From Heloderma charlesbogerti (lineage: Eukaryota; Chordata; Lepidosauria; Squamata; Helodermatidae), in NCBI GenBank assembly GCA_026122225.1, contig JANEZZ010001861.1, forward strand, positions 245,837 through 309,836: a stretch of DNA of 64,000 nt, written 5' to 3'. The position numbers and the translations under genes are program-made. This document shows, one piece after another, positions 20,667-31,867 of this stretch. A model generated the notes under the pieces. That model did not search any database, was not told the DNA's origin, and worked only from the letters and a program-made list of their open reading frames with translations. Numbering within the stretch: position 1 is the stretch's first letter; each line of letters opens with the position of its first letter.

Positions 20667-21132
20667 TAGGGATGTACGAAAGTCACTTACCGTTTTGCAG
20701 ATCTGCTTCATGGTGGGGGGGAGGCGCTCCATCCCTCCCCCCGGAATCCTACCGGACTGGCTCCACTCCGCGGGGATTCCGCAGAGCCGCCAGCCAGCTC
20801 CTCCCGCAGCCGGACATCCGGCTGCTGGGCAGCAGGGATGCAAATGGCGGTGGCCATTTATGTAGCCATTACGTAAATATTTACGTAGCCTATCACAGCA
20901 AAGTAAAAGAACACACATACATGGCGGTGGCTACGGCGGCCCCTGCTGCCGCCCCCGCCGAACCTGCTGCCCCCGCCACCACTGCACCTTCCGCCCCCAC
21001 TGCTGCACCACTGCACCTTCCGCTGCTCCCGCCGCCGCTGCACCTGCCCCCCCGCCGCCGCACCTTCCGCCGCCGCACCTTCCGCCGCTCCCGCCGCACC
21101 TTCCGCCGCCACTGCTGCGCCACCACTGCACC
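20667..21132. mobile_element. hAT-like fold-back element, group A, right end missing
   Basis: The left end TAGGGATGTACGAAAGTCAC follows CCACAATG. The host LINE resumes at about 21,139 with CCACAGTA, similar to the left flank. The CATCCCTA terminus is absent and the right part has been replaced or swollen by a GC-rich tandem array. It includes the CATTACGTAAATATTTACGT hairpin at about 20,858-20,890. Confidence 0.65.
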
Positions 21133-21135
21133 TTC
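20935..21135 (+). repeat. GC-rich GCC/CACCTTCC tandem array
   Basis: Irregular units of CCGCCGCACCTTCCGCC. The array gives long alanine/proline or glycine/alanine frames on both strands that are not genes. Confidence 0.85.
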
Positions 21136-21500
21136 AGGAGAAGGCCACAGTAAAATAATATGTTTTCAAGGCCTTCTCAGAATCCTGCAATGATGGAGCA
21201 TGGCAGACCTCCGATGGTGACTTGTTCCAAAGGCATGGGGCCACTGAAGACAAGGCCCCCTCTGCAAGTTAAGACCTCAATAAGGCTTCGGACCAGTCTG
21301 GGTGGTTTGCTCCACCTCTTGCAATGACAGGGGCATTGCCTGCTTCCACAGCCATTGGCCCCAGTGCTATAGGAGAGGGTGCGACTTTGCTGGGGGCTTT
21401 CTGGCCAAAGTCCTCAGACTCAGGTTGTGGAGGGAGTAGTTAGATGGGCTCCTGATGCAGAGGAGCCTCTTGAAAGGTGGGATAATCTGAGGTCAGCAAT
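21133..21500 (-). repeat. LINE 3' region, second half (interrupted)
   Basis: It continues the minus-strand LINE from 20,658 across the fold-back element, with AAGGCCTTCTCAGAATCCTG at its start. The family within the L2/CR1 clade is uncertain. Confidence 0.5.
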
Positions 21501-21667
21501 GAGGGTAAATCCCTCTCTGACATGGCTTATGAGTCCATGGCCTCATCCATTGGGGTAATGACACTGGTCCAAAGTTCCTTAGCTCCTGGATATTCCTTTT
21601 TGCTTTTGAGTTTAGAGCTTCATGGGATGACCCCAGGTTCTAGAATCCCTCTTCCAAAATATTGGAA
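21501..21667. other. Short inverted repeat region
   Basis: It has complementary segments around CATGGGATGACCCC (about 21,622) and GGGGTCATCCCATG (about 21,673), a fold-back of about 65 bp. Otherwise unassigned. Confidence 0.5.
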
Positions 21668-22062
21668 CCCAAAGGGGTCATCCCATGAATCTGATTGTTG
21701 GGAGATTGAGAACAGAGAAAAGGAAAGTCTTCTTCACACAGTGCAGAGATAAACTATGGAATTTGCTACCACAAGATGTAGAGATGGCCACCAATTTGGA
21801 TGGCTTGAAAAGGGGGTTAGATAATCTCATGGAGGAGAAGGCTATCAGTGGCTACTAGTCCTGATGGCTCCATGCTACCTCCAGTATCAGAGGCAGTATG
21901 CCTGTTTACACCAGCTGCTGGGGAACATGGAAGAGAGGGTGCTGTTGAGCTTGTGTCCTGCTTGTGGGTTTCCTGTGGGCATCTGGTTGGCCACTGTGTC
22001 AACAGAATGCTGGACTAGATGAACCCTTGGTCTGATCCAGCAGGGCTCTTCCTATGTTGTTA
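21668..22062 (+). repeat. CR1-like LINE 3' end (second CR1 lineage)
   Basis: It encodes the end of a LINE frame (the segment around 21,750-21,860 translates as KLWNLLPQDVEMATNLDGL with broken continuation). A 3' UTR with GGCATCTGGTTGGCCACTGT and GGTCTGATCCAGCAGGGCTC follows. The other-strand copy is at 4149-4770. Confidence 0.82.
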
Positions 22063-22099
22063 TATTCTAGTGGGAACTGGGAATACGCGTGTTGTGACC

Positions 22100-22640
22100 T
22101 GACCAAGAGTATGGAGTATATCAGGCATCTGATGATGATTTAGCCAGTGTCGTGGTCCAGGAACCTTTATCATCAGAAGATCCCAACCATTCATCCTTGG
22201 AAGATGAGGCACCTGAGTCAACAGCTCAGGGAGAGGATTCCATTACAGAAAGGTGTCACAAGACTTCCACCTCCTCGGGACCCAGTTCTCTGGGAAGACC
22301 CCAGGAACCTTCCCCCTGAATCCAGAGGAGGCCATATTGTCAGACTCTGTGGACTCCAGCCATGAAGACAGAGGACCTCCACAGCCACCCCCACATAATC
22401 ACGGTATGATGTGGAGGCTAAAACAGACCAGGCCCCTTGGAGAGAAAAAGTCTTCACCAGTTTGGAGCTGGGGCGAAACAAGATTTGAGGTGGAATTGGG
22501 AGAAGTCCAACAAACTCAAGTTTTGCTAGTATGCGCATTCCTAAGCAGCACTGGAAAATCAGGTTTTGCAGCGGGCTCCTGCAGAGCCTCGGTAGATGTC
22601 CAAGGATGCTGCCAACTCCTGACTTCTGACATTGGAACTA
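22100..22640 (+). repeat. Retroelement-like dispersed repeat
   Basis: It shares GGCTAAAACAGACCAGGCCC-type sequence and general arrangement with 37,000-37,310 (GCTGCTAAAACAGACCAGGC). The composition resembles LTR-retrotransposon remnants, but I cannot define LTRs or domains. Confidence 0.4.
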
Positions 22641-22669
22641 GTTAGATAATAAGTCATAGTAAAGGCATA

Positions 22670-22795
22670 GGGGGGATTGCAGCATTGGCCATTGGTAATT
22701 TTTGCTTAATTATTAATCGATAATATTATTTATTAATAATTATTTAATAATAAATAGTATTCTTATTTAATTAATAATCCTAATTATTGACATGT
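22670..22795. repeat. AT-rich TTAATAAT low-complexity tract
   Basis: Nearly pure A/T with TTATTAATAATTATTTAATA runs. Confidence 0.85.
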
Positions 22796-24388
22796 ATCTT
22801 CTGATGACATATGTTTCTCCCCTCACATTTAATTCTACCCCTAGCAGATGCTGGGCACAGATGTTATCGGCTCCTGAAATCCCAGTCTCCAGAGTATCGT
22901 TTGAGAGAAGCATTATAAACAGTTTGGCCAGGGATGGCATTGATATTGGCCAGGTGATCTTACAGTGCATGGCAGCTGGAAGCCTGGCACTCATATTTCA
23001 TAAAATCTAATCTACAGGACTTAAAATGGTGGGCGATAAAACAAAACGTCAATTTTCTTTTTGGAATGTCTTTTGTTTTAATGCAGCTTTGGAGATGGAT
23101 AGCGCCTCCATGTATTCCCAGGTGCTCCTATCATCTCTTCCAGGTTGGCTTCTTAAAGCCAAGGAGAGACGAGACCGGAATACAGAATGGATCTACTTGG
23201 TGGGCAGGCGAGCTTTCTTTCCTGCACATCCTCTCTCGCTTCTCAACATTGCCTCAACTCAAACTCACACCTGACTAGTTATGTAGACACATTTTGTTTC
23301 TGTGCTCAAGCCATGCAAACATGTCCCATTTGCAACCCTGAATGTGAATGCGAGCAGGAGAGCATGTTCTCCAAAAATGCTTGCAGATTTTCAAAGTTGT
23401 GTTCATGCTCGAAGAAATCTGCATTTTTTTTTTTTAAAAAAAAGCACTTTTCATATTTGGCACTTTCTAAAAGTATGCATTTTCATACTTTACCATGGGG
23501 GCTGGGAGTGAGCATTTTTGGTGCACTTCTTTTTTTAAATGTGCACTTTAATGTTGCCACTAACATTGGAGAAATGGCCCTTTACAGCCACCATTGTTCA
23601 CAACAGTAGATATATGAAAATCTAGGGCCCCCATCTTGTGTTAAAATGGTGGCTCGCATGGAGGACAGGTGGCTCCCGGGTGCGAGCAGACAGGTCAGTC
23701 CTGGCCACTTGTGTGACTTGGCAGGCAGGTAAGGAGGCTTCTCAAGCCTGGCTTGGGGTGGGCGAGGGGAGGAGTCCAACAGACCCCTCCCAAACCCAAT
23801 TGGGTACCCATGACATCTGTACTGGTGTGCTGGATGGGAAGCCCTACGGTCCAGATGTAGCATTTACCCTGGAGGTTCCACGTCCATGGCATAAGTGGTG
23901 CAGGGATACATGGAATGGGGTGAGGTGGGAGAAAAGGGTATTAGGACACCCCACAAAGAAGCTTTCAAGGAAGTACAAGTCATTAATGAATAACCACCTT
24001 CTGAATCCATCAAGCTGACCATGATGAGTCCTACAGCTTTTAGAAAAAAGTCTTTTGAACTTCTGTCCTCTTTGCAGCCATGCATCGTTGTTGCTATCAT
24101 TGTAGTTTTACCTTTTCTGAGTGGCCAGAAAGTGTGCTACAAATATTTTCTTGCTGACTTGCTACTTCCACCCCTTTATCCAAAGGATCCTCCATGAGAT
24201 GGTGTGTGGGGGGGGAGGAGGAGAACCATTCTGTTTGTGCTGATGGGAGGGATATTAGCATAACAAAGACAATATTTCTCTTTTTCCCCTAAAGGAAAAT
24301 AAGCTTAGGAAAGCAGATATGTTCAGAAAAGATGCAGAAGAATCACAGCAGTTTTCTCCCTGTTAATTCCCTCTCGGCCAGTCAGTTT
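22796..24388. other. Mostly unassigned; fold-back-type pieces near 23,290-23,660
   Basis: No gene recognised. AGCCACCATTGTTCACAAC and GTTAAAATGGTGGCTCGC (about 23,586-23,655) form the same kind of inverted AAATGGTGGC motif as in 3456-3858, so part of a DNA element is likely. The ends are unresolved. Confidence 0.35.
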
Positions 24389-24418
24389 CTCTCTTCTCTC
24401 TCTCTCTCTCTCTCTCTG
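24389..24418. repeat. (TC)n microsatellite
   Basis: TCTCTTC followed by about ten TC units. Confidence 0.93.
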
Positions 24419-24755
24419 AAATGATAAAAGCAGGGAAAACTATTTCAAGATACTGACACAGACAATATTTTTTTTGTGTGTGGACACCAATGTGTCCCTT
24501 TAGCCTGGAGTAGCCAGATGCAAAGAACTTCAGATGGGGTCTTGCTAAATCAACTCAAAAGTCCATTCAATCCAGCATTTTGTTTCAACGGTGGCCAGTT
24601 AGACATCTCTTAGAAGTGTGGGAGGGCATGAAAACAAGACGCCTCCCTTCTCATTGGTCCCAAGCATCTGATGATTGGAAGGCAAACTGCCTTTGAACAT
24701 GGGGGTTCCACTTAGCTCCGATAGCAATTGAGAGACCTATTCTCCACAAATTTGC

Positions 24756-25180
24756 TAGGGATGTGTGAATCAGCGAAACTCGAGGTCGCTGAAGTTCTCC
24801 AAAATCCGTCTCAAATTCTCAAAGCTCGGAGGTCATTCTGACTCAAGTCTATAGCAGATAGTGAGTTTTATTTTTACTTTTCACATGAAAATCTGTGCGT
24901 ATTTCCATCCGTACTTTTCCAAATGTATGCATCAGTTTTGCACATCTTTGAAATGTACGCATTTCTTCTCCCATTGATTAAAGCATATTTGTGCCCATTT
25001 TTGAAATGGACACATGCTGCTGAATGCTTTTTTTTTTGGTCTGCAAAGCACACTGCAAGCTCAGAAATGTGCAGACTTTGACGGCAGGTCATGTCTTGAG
25101 TCCGTGTTTGGTCCGGAAGGAGCGAACTGGGGAAAATCCTGTCAAAAAATGAACTGAAATGAATTTCTCATACATCCCTA
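24756..25180. mobile_element. hAT-like element, group C, 7/8 TSD
   Basis: It begins TAGGGATGTGTGAATCAGCG and ends AATTTCTCATACATCCCTA. Flanks are AAATTTGC (24,748-24,755) and AAATTTAC (25,181-25,188). The interior is a run of near-palindromic ATGCATT/AAATGTACGC motifs with no coding potential. Four sister copies lie at 35,668, 41,123, 45,613 and 47,617. Confidence 0.85.
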
Positions 25181-25350
25181 AAATTTACCTGATCTCATCT
25201 TAAAATGGTCCAACACAGCTTGTCACAGAGGCTTCCACGAGTAAATTCTGTGCAGCAAATAGAACGACTTTCCTTGGTCTGATCTGAATCTACTGCCAGT
25301 AAAAAAGAAAAAAAGAAAAACCAGGGGCATGCCGATTCCAGAATTAGGAA

Positions 25351-26118
25351 TAGGGATGGATGGACTCATTTCCACCCAGGGCGTGGGGGAGCTTGACAAG
25401 CTGCCCCGCCCCTCCTGCATGGCCCAGACCCGCTCAGCAAGCCTCCCTGCTCGCCCTGCTGCTGCGCTACCCTTCCTCTTCACTCCAAGGACTCTGGCTT
25501 GGGCACTGCTGAGGCCCCTCCTGCCTGCACTAGTTGCCAAGGGCTTCCTTGACAGCTGGCAGAGGCAGGACGAGTCCTCAGTGCTTCTCTCAGCTACTCG
25601 CTGAACCCCAGGGCTCGGGGGCTGGGTCTGTCAGCATCCCACAGCTTGGCAAATGGGATCCGGGAAGGCGGACAGGGGGTGGGCGTGGAGGGGTCCACTC
25701 CTATAAAAGCCTTGTGAGGAGCGACTGAAAGAACTGGGCATGTTTAGCCTTGAGAAGAGAAGACTGAGGGGAGATAGGGTAGCGCTCTTCAAGTACTTGA
25801 AAGGTTGTCACAGACAGGAAGGCCGGGATCCCTTCTCGATCATCCCAGAGTGCAGGACATGGAATAATGGGCTCAAGTTACAGGAAGCCAGATTCTGGCT
25901 GGACATCAGGAAAAACTTCCTGTCTGTCAGAGCAATAGGACAATGGGGAGGCGGTGGGCTCTCCCACACTGGAGGCATTCAAGGCGAGGCTGGACAGCCA
26001 TATGTCGGGGATGCTCTGACTTGGATTCCTGCATTGAGCAGGGGGTTGGACTCGATGGCCTTGTAGGCCCCTTCCAACCCTACCATTCTATGATTCTATG
26101 ATTCCTGCAACATCCCTA
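25351..26118. mobile_element. hAT-like element, group F (reverse), with CR1 inside; TSD not seen
   Basis: It begins TAGGGATGGATGGACTCATT, like the reverse complement of the right end at 13,641-13,657, and the next 200 bp resemble that element in reverse (GGGAGCTTGACAAGCTGCCC). A right terminus CCTGCAACATCCCTA ends at 26,118, just after a CR1 tail. The 8-bp flanks do not match, so the two ends may not belong together. Confidence 0.5.
25698..26105 (+). repeat. CR1 LINE 3' region
   Basis: From GAAAGAACTGGGCATGTTTA to CTATGATTCTATGATTCC. The frame is broken. It has lost part of the usual sequence near 25,950 compared with the copy at 12,190. Confidence 0.93.
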
Positions 26119-26132
26119 GGAGAGATGGCGAA

Positions 26133-26225
26133 AAAATTCTCTCTCTCTCTCTCTCTCTCTCTCCCTCCCACCCTCTGTCTCTGTCTCTGTCTCTGTCTCT
26201 GTCTCTCTCTCTCCACTATCTCTCT
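26133..26225. repeat. (CT)n / (TCTGTC)n microsatellite
   Basis: An uninterrupted CT run, then five TCTGTC-type units and another CT run. Confidence 0.95.
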
Positions 26226-26681
26226 CTTCACACCAATCATCGTATTTACAAACCTTTATCACAGGGTTGGGCAAGTTTGGGAAGCTCAGAGAAGCATTTC
26301 ACCCCCTGGGGGCCACATCACCCCTCAACCACGGGCCCCGAAAATATAATAAAAAGTTTAAAACAGCATCAGTCATGGCTACGGAGCACTGGAAGGATCA
26401 AAATTAGTTTGTTTTCAATTACTACAGAGCACTAAAAGAGTAAAAAGAGACTTCAGAATTGCCACTCGAGGTACCATTGTACATTTTGTTTTGTACTTTT
26501 ATCATTCTGGGGTGCGGCAGAGGGCAGTGGGGGCCACACTTTGCCCACCCGAGCTTTTGCATGTCATTCCCTAGTCATCTGTTATTTTTAAACATGCACA
26601 CAGAAGGCCCAAACACTTTAGTTCAGTCTTGCCCAACCTCATGCTTTCCTGATGCTGTCTGAGGTTGATGGGAGTTTCACC

Positions 26682-27104
26682 TAGGGAGGCACGGATTATG
26701 TAAAATCCATTCCGTCTGTGTTTCTTGGATCATCAGGTGCCTTTCATTCTGTCATCCACCCATCACTCGAATCGGATTTTTTCTGTCTCCAAACTTGTGC
26801 AAATTTGCATTTGCACATATTCACTATTGTGCATTTTCACATGTGTGGAAATGCATAAATTCCCAGAAATGCACGTTTTTAACATTTTAGCCTAAGGGGA
26901 AATGTGCATTTTTGGCCGTTTTTTTATTTTGCATATTTTTCTATGACAAAATTTGCATAAAACTTGGGAAGGTTAGACAATGGGTCCACAAGTCTGTGGA
27001 ATCCACCCAACAGGAGAAAAGTGGGTCCACTGAGGATTCCATGGGTCATATTCATGAAAATCTGACATTGTTTGGTTCTGTTGTGAATCTCTTCAACGTC
27101 CCTA
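26682..27104. mobile_element. hAT-like element, group D, weak TSD
   Basis: It begins TAGGGAGGCACGGATTATGT with AAAATCCATTCCGTCTGTGT, and ends CTCTTCAACGTCCCTA. Flanks GTTTCACC and GTCGTACC match at five of eight. It is non-coding. Sister copies are 46,600-46,960 and, in reverse, 31,868-32,170. Confidence 0.65.
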
Positions 27105-27129
27105 GTCGTACCATGATTCATCTGGATGG

Positions 27130-27610
27130 TCCAAGGTTTCAGAAGGCTGCTTTAGGCTTACCCTGTCCTGGCCCAGGCCTGGCATCCCTCAGAGACTGAA
27201 GCCTCCAGTGACAGTGACCCTGTGGAGGCATCAGGACCAGTTCCTGGTCCTTCTGAAGTGGGGCCCATTGCCTCCAACCTAATGTCTTGTCCACGCAACC
27301 CCCAGGAGGTGCCCCTACCCTCTGACTCTGAGGAGCGGACTTCAGGCTCCTCTAGTGAACAGGGAAACCCTGGGGAGCACTCACCAACAGGCTCCCCCCT
27401 TCTCCAACCATCATTCCCTCGGAGAAGCCAACGCTTGCAAGAAAAAGGGCCTTTAACAGCCAGATGCAGCATCTGAAGAGGTGGAGTTTCCAGAGAGACC
27501 CTTCTGTCCTGACTATAAAAGCCTGCCAATTGCTCCCAGACCCCACTGGAGTAACCTTATTCCCTGAGCTGTCACACAGGACAGATGACGTATTCCCTGA
27601 TGGAGTATGA
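27130..27610 (+). pseudogene. Retroelement-like repeat with an acidic/serine-rich ORF tail
   Basis: The plus-strand frame around 27,200-27,476 encodes about 90 residues rich in S, E and P, with the segment FPRRSQRLQEKGPL near its end, followed by a stop. An RRSxRL-type basic motif after an acidic linker is what I would expect at the C-terminal tail of a retroelement protein, but I cannot name the family. After the stop come TGACTATAAAAGCCTGCCAA and CCCCACTGGAGTAACC, which could be the start of an LTR or promoter region. A homologous copy, with a CR1 inserted in it, is at 39,128-39,660, so this is a repeat and not a host gene. No upstream domains are present here. Confidence 0.45.
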
Positions 27611-27819
27611 CATTCCCCACTGAGGGTTTTTTTATTTTTATTTTTAGCATGGGATGCAAAATGAGGCCCAGGCTGCTGACACAGCTTCCAATGGCAAACA
27701 AACAAACAGACAAACTCCTTGGGGGAAAATGGTGAGCTGGGCCCTGATGAGGGGGTTGGGGAATCTCTCCTCCCCATGGAGAACATCAGTTAAATGTCAC
27801 CCCAGTTTCTCTGCCCTCA
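27611..27819. other. Unassigned
   Basis: No feature identified. A short AAACAAACAAACAGACAAAC stretch is at about 27,697. Confidence 0.3.
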
Positions 27820-28100
27820 AGGAGAGTGGATAATTTCAGACGGCTGTTTGTGTCCAGCTCCAGCAGTTACATAATGACCAGGTGGAATGTTTCTTCCAAC
27901 ATGTCATGTCAACAAATGCATTCAAAGTGTAAACCAGCTTTGCCGAGAAGGAATAATTGGCTTTTACAGATTTAATGGTGCATTAATGTGTTTCCAGGAG
28001 ACACTTCAGGGGGGTATTGGGAAATATCTGTTTTTGCTGTTATCAATCAAAATGAGTGCTTTTCATCTAAGTGCAAAATAGAAATTGGACGGACGAGCAA
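27820..28100. other. Unique sequence, candidate conserved non-coding element
   Basis: Non-repetitive, moderately AT-rich sequence (for example AATTGGCTTTTACAGATTTA) without resemblance to any repeat in the window. It is flagged only because it stands out from the surrounding transposon debris. Confidence 0.2.
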
Positions 28101-29760
28101 ATGGAAATTGGATCACTCTTATCCAAGGGCTATCTTATAGAATAACTAGCTGGTGTTATAAATATGCCTGCAGGGGAGAGGGGGAGAGAGAGAATAAAAT
28201 AAAGGGACTGGAGATGCTAACCTGCTGATATTTTGCTAAAAGGTAATGTTTAGCACAGGAGTGTGGAACTTCTTGATCAGATATGTTTTGGCTGAGGAAG
28301 TCCTGTCTGCCCCCCCCCAATTATTTTCCACTGATAAACAAAGAAATAGTCTCTCTGAAGTGCCTGTGTGAAATTCCTCTCTCTTTCCTGATCAGGTCCC
28401 ATCGAATGCTCTCCATCTGCTGAAGCTCCTGCACTGGCCCCTTTGGTAACAAGTTTCTAGGCCTCAGTATCAAATTTCTTGTCTTCCCCTTTCAAGGTCA
28501 CCAGCTCTCTGTTAGCATTTCTCTCGACACATTACTGATGCTCATGGGCACATTAATAAAACACTGCAAAAAACAGTGGGATAATTTGTATGAAAAGGGT
28601 GCACATCCCAGAGGTGCCTCCACCCAAGAAACCTGTGAAGTTTCAGAAGGAGAGGTGCAGGGCTAGGGAGTTTTGATGTTTGGATTGGAAATCAGTTTAA
28701 GGCTTTTTCATAGCCAAGGATGAAAGAATGGCCTTCTAATGGTTCCATCCTTGTCCTCCCTCAAAGGACAGTGATTGGACCCCATGGTAAGACATGCCCT
28801 AGGATTAGAAGAGAACCTGCCTTTCACTCAGTTGTACTCCCTCCCTGCTTGCTCCATATGCAGCCTTTAGAGAAATGAAAGCAAGAGTTGCTATTTGGAG
28901 ACATAAAGTCTGGTGATTCTCCAGAAACATGGGGTTCTGATGAAGCTTTGTTCTGGGTCAGCTTCTGTTGGCTTTGGAGGGGAGCCCACTTCACATGGGG
29001 ACCCAACAGAACCAGACCAAAGCAGCCTGCTTCTGCTAAGGCTTCATCCAAATCTGATTCACACCACTACTCAAGATTATGAAACCCATTTTAACCAAAT
29101 TGCATGTCAGACATCTTATCTGATCTTTGAGGAGGAGTCAAGTTCCACTGGTGAATCATTTTAAACTGAGTTTGATCTATGCTGACACAAATAAGACCTA
29201 TTTATTAATTGCATCATAATTTTCAGTTATTGGCTGAGCATACGACTCCTAATCTGCGCTTTCTCTTCTTTTTAACAAAAGTCAGAATAATAGCAGCAAG
29301 TACATCCTGTTCGTACTACAAGGTCACCTAAGTTGGATTCCTGATCTTCTTCTTATTTAAGACTTCCACACCAAGGACCACTTATGACAAATAAATCGCT
29401 GTCAGGTGGTGTGAAAGAGTTATGATAGAAGGTATGAGAAGTGAGAGGTCTCAAAATATCTTGTTCCTTGTTGGGTCTTTAATGGAATACTTAACAGGAT
29501 CAAACAGAGAGAGAGAAACACACACCTCCCACAGTCCTTTAACACTGTAATTAATTTCCCAGGCAACTATGGGATAATTGCTTTCCGATCTGCAACCTGG
29601 AGAACAGGGAACCACCTTGAGAAAGGTGTATGTGCAGAAAGAAAGGCTAATTAAAATTAAGCAAAGTTAGTGGCAAATATTCTAAGAGTAGGGACTGAAC
29701 AAGTAGTGTTCAGATCACCAGGACTCTCCAAACATCACCCATTGCATGCCCAGTCCCTGT
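28101..29760. other. Unassigned intergenic sequence
   Basis: About 1.7 kb without a recognised repeat family or coding feature, the longest such stretch in the first 55 kb. Confidence 0.35.
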
Positions 29761-31309
29761 TCACATTTGTGACTGCTGCTTACTCTTCGTGAAATTGAGC
29801 AGCAATCGAATGAGAGATTTGCACAAATTTCCTTATTTGCTCAACTTTCTCCATAGACGGCTGATTTAGTCCACTGGGAATCAGGAACAAGAAAAATGTC
29901 AGCATGTGATGGAAAATGTGCGTATATTTTTGGCGGACAAATATTCCTGCTTGCACTCACATTTGGAGCACTGAATAGTAGGGCTGCGCACTGCTTCAGT
30001 CCAAAGCCCAAATACTGAGTCGAAGCAGGTTGCTTCGGAGGTGTCTCTGCGTGATACAAGGGGGAGCAGAATAGCAACGAGGCACCCCGAAGTAAAGCGG
30101 CTTGTATACGAAGCACCTTGTCTGACTCGATGATTCGTTCTGAGAAACCCAGACAGCGTTGCACCAAAAGTATCAACTTGAGAAAGCTCAGCAAGGGGTT
30201 GAGGAGGAAGGAGGGGAAGGGAGGAGGAGGAGGGAGCTTTGGTGAAACTCTAGTTGCCAAATCAGGGCTGAATGTAACCCAGTAATCTCCAATCAGTGAC
30301 AGTGGTGGAGGAGGGGGTAAGACTGAATAACTGGAGAAAAACGGCTGCATTTCAGAGATAGAGTTAATTTTGGTGGTGTTGCTTAGGGATGTGAGAACCT
30401 AGCCTTGTCTGGGTTCTCTGGATGCCCTCCCCCCCCCCGCCGCTGGCTCGGCTCACCGGTCCCTCCACCTCTGCCATGATCACCATGTTTTTTAAAAACA
30501 TGGTGATTTGAAGTCAATGTGCACATAGACTTATGTGCAAAAAGTGCAATGAATCTTGAGTATCTGGGCAATTCACACAACTTTTTGCTTATAGGTCTAT
30601 ATGTGCACATAGAGTTATATGCAAAAAGCACTGTGAATCACCTAAGCAAGAGGAGGAGGAGGCCTGGTGCATGCCCCTGCCGCTAGCTAGCTGCCTCCTC
30701 CTTGCGAGCAGGAGATGGCTAGTGGCAGGGAGCATGCGCTGCATGTCCTCCTCCTTGTCCTACCTGGCTGGCTGGCAAGGGCAGCTGGCCAGCAGCGTGG
30801 CAGATGCCCCTACCGCCCACTAGCTGTCTCCTCCTCACAAGCAGGAGATGACTAGCAGTCCTTGACAGCCAAGCAGGCAGGAGGAAGAAGCAGCACAAGG
30901 CTGAGAGGCGTAGCTCTTTGCTTTGAGAGTTTTTGTGAAAAAAACCTCAAATTTCAGCTGCACCTAGTGCAAAAGGTACTGGGCCAGACTGTCTGAAATT
31001 TGGCACATGGGATCTCGTCCATGTCAGCAGAGAGGCCCCCCAAGTTTCATGTATTTATCATGAAAACTGAAAAAGTTATGGTCATTTGCATTTTCCCATG
31101 CAAGTCAATGTTATCTGAGTCCCAGTTATCTGAAGACTGAATCTCGCTTTGGATCTGGAACGGAGTCAAAGTGGAGGGGGTCTGAATCGGGGCTGATCTG
31201 AAGGATCTGAAGTGGCATCTGAAGTGTAACGGGGGGGCGTGCGCAGTCCTATCGAATCGGGTGTGATTGCATGTTTTGGGAGCAAAAATGAAACTCTGAT
31301 GCGTTCCTA
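29761..31309. mobile_element. Fold-back-type DNA element split by a group E insertion
   Basis: The left part 29,800-29,978 matches 34,525-34,735 (GCACAAATTTCCTTATTTGC against its counterpart), and the right part 31,252-31,309 matches 34,735-34,791 (GCATGTTTTGGGAGCAAAAA). The match resumes exactly across the group E insertion. The left terminus is not resolved. Confidence 0.6.
29979..31251. mobile_element. hAT-like element, group E
   Basis: It starts TAGGGCTGCGCACTGCTTCA and ends GGCGTGCGCAGTCCTA. Flanks CTGAATAG and TCGAATCG match at five of eight. The insertion is confirmed by the interrupted host repeat (29,761-31,309). Homologous to the outer parts of 7356-10,564. A further TAGGGATGTGAGAACCTAGC terminus at 30,384 and motifs like GCACATAGACTTATGTGC (about 30,522) suggest another element nested inside. 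Confidence 0.72.
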
Positions 31310-31611
31310 TCTAAAAGGTAGACAAGTAAAAGGATTAAGGCTTTTTCAAACTATCCAGGGAATTCTGTTGTCTTCTCGGGATTCATGTTTATCTGGTAGC
31401 CCTGCTTTCTTTCCTAATCCCAGCTAAGAGGAGCAAGGGGAGACCCTCTGCACATGTTCAGATGCACACTTGATGAACTTCTACTTCAAACATTCCAGTG
31501 TAGAACCTTGGCAGTGACAGGTCTGGGTGGAATGCTGGCCCAATTTAATCCCTGCTTGCTCATTCTAGCCACTCTGAGCCACCATGATATGAAATCCAAA
31601 TTCAGCCTTCC

Positions 31612-31860
31612 CTTGTAAATACATCTACAGAAGTTAGTCTGGATCAAACATGGACTTGGATGCAATCTGCAGTCGAAGTCTGTATATTTCTGAGCTTGCA
31701 ATGTGATTCATGGACCAAAACATGCATACGACAGCATGCATACATTTGGAAAAAATGTGCATGAAAAATTTCATACTTTTGGAAAATACACACAAATACA
31801 GAATCAAATGAATTCAGATTTCTATAAATCCAACTCATGGATTCTGCAGCAGACTGGGTT
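31612..31860. repeat. Group C element fragment (reverse)
   Basis: ATGCAATCTGCAGTCGAAGT and TTCTGAGCTTGCAATGTGAT match 35,750-35,800. Both true ends are missing or eroded. Confidence 0.6.
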
Positions 31861-31867
31861 TTCTTGA

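Noticed and set aside
20672..21193. 173-codon Ala/Pro-rich frame and overlapping minus-strand Gly/Ala frames
   Set aside because: Tandem GC-rich array inside a DNA element. Frames are open on both strands.
24756..25180. Possible microRNA or structured RNA from ATGCATT-rich near-palindromes
   Set aside because: The same structure recurs in five dispersed copies with transposon ends, so it is better explained as a DNA element.
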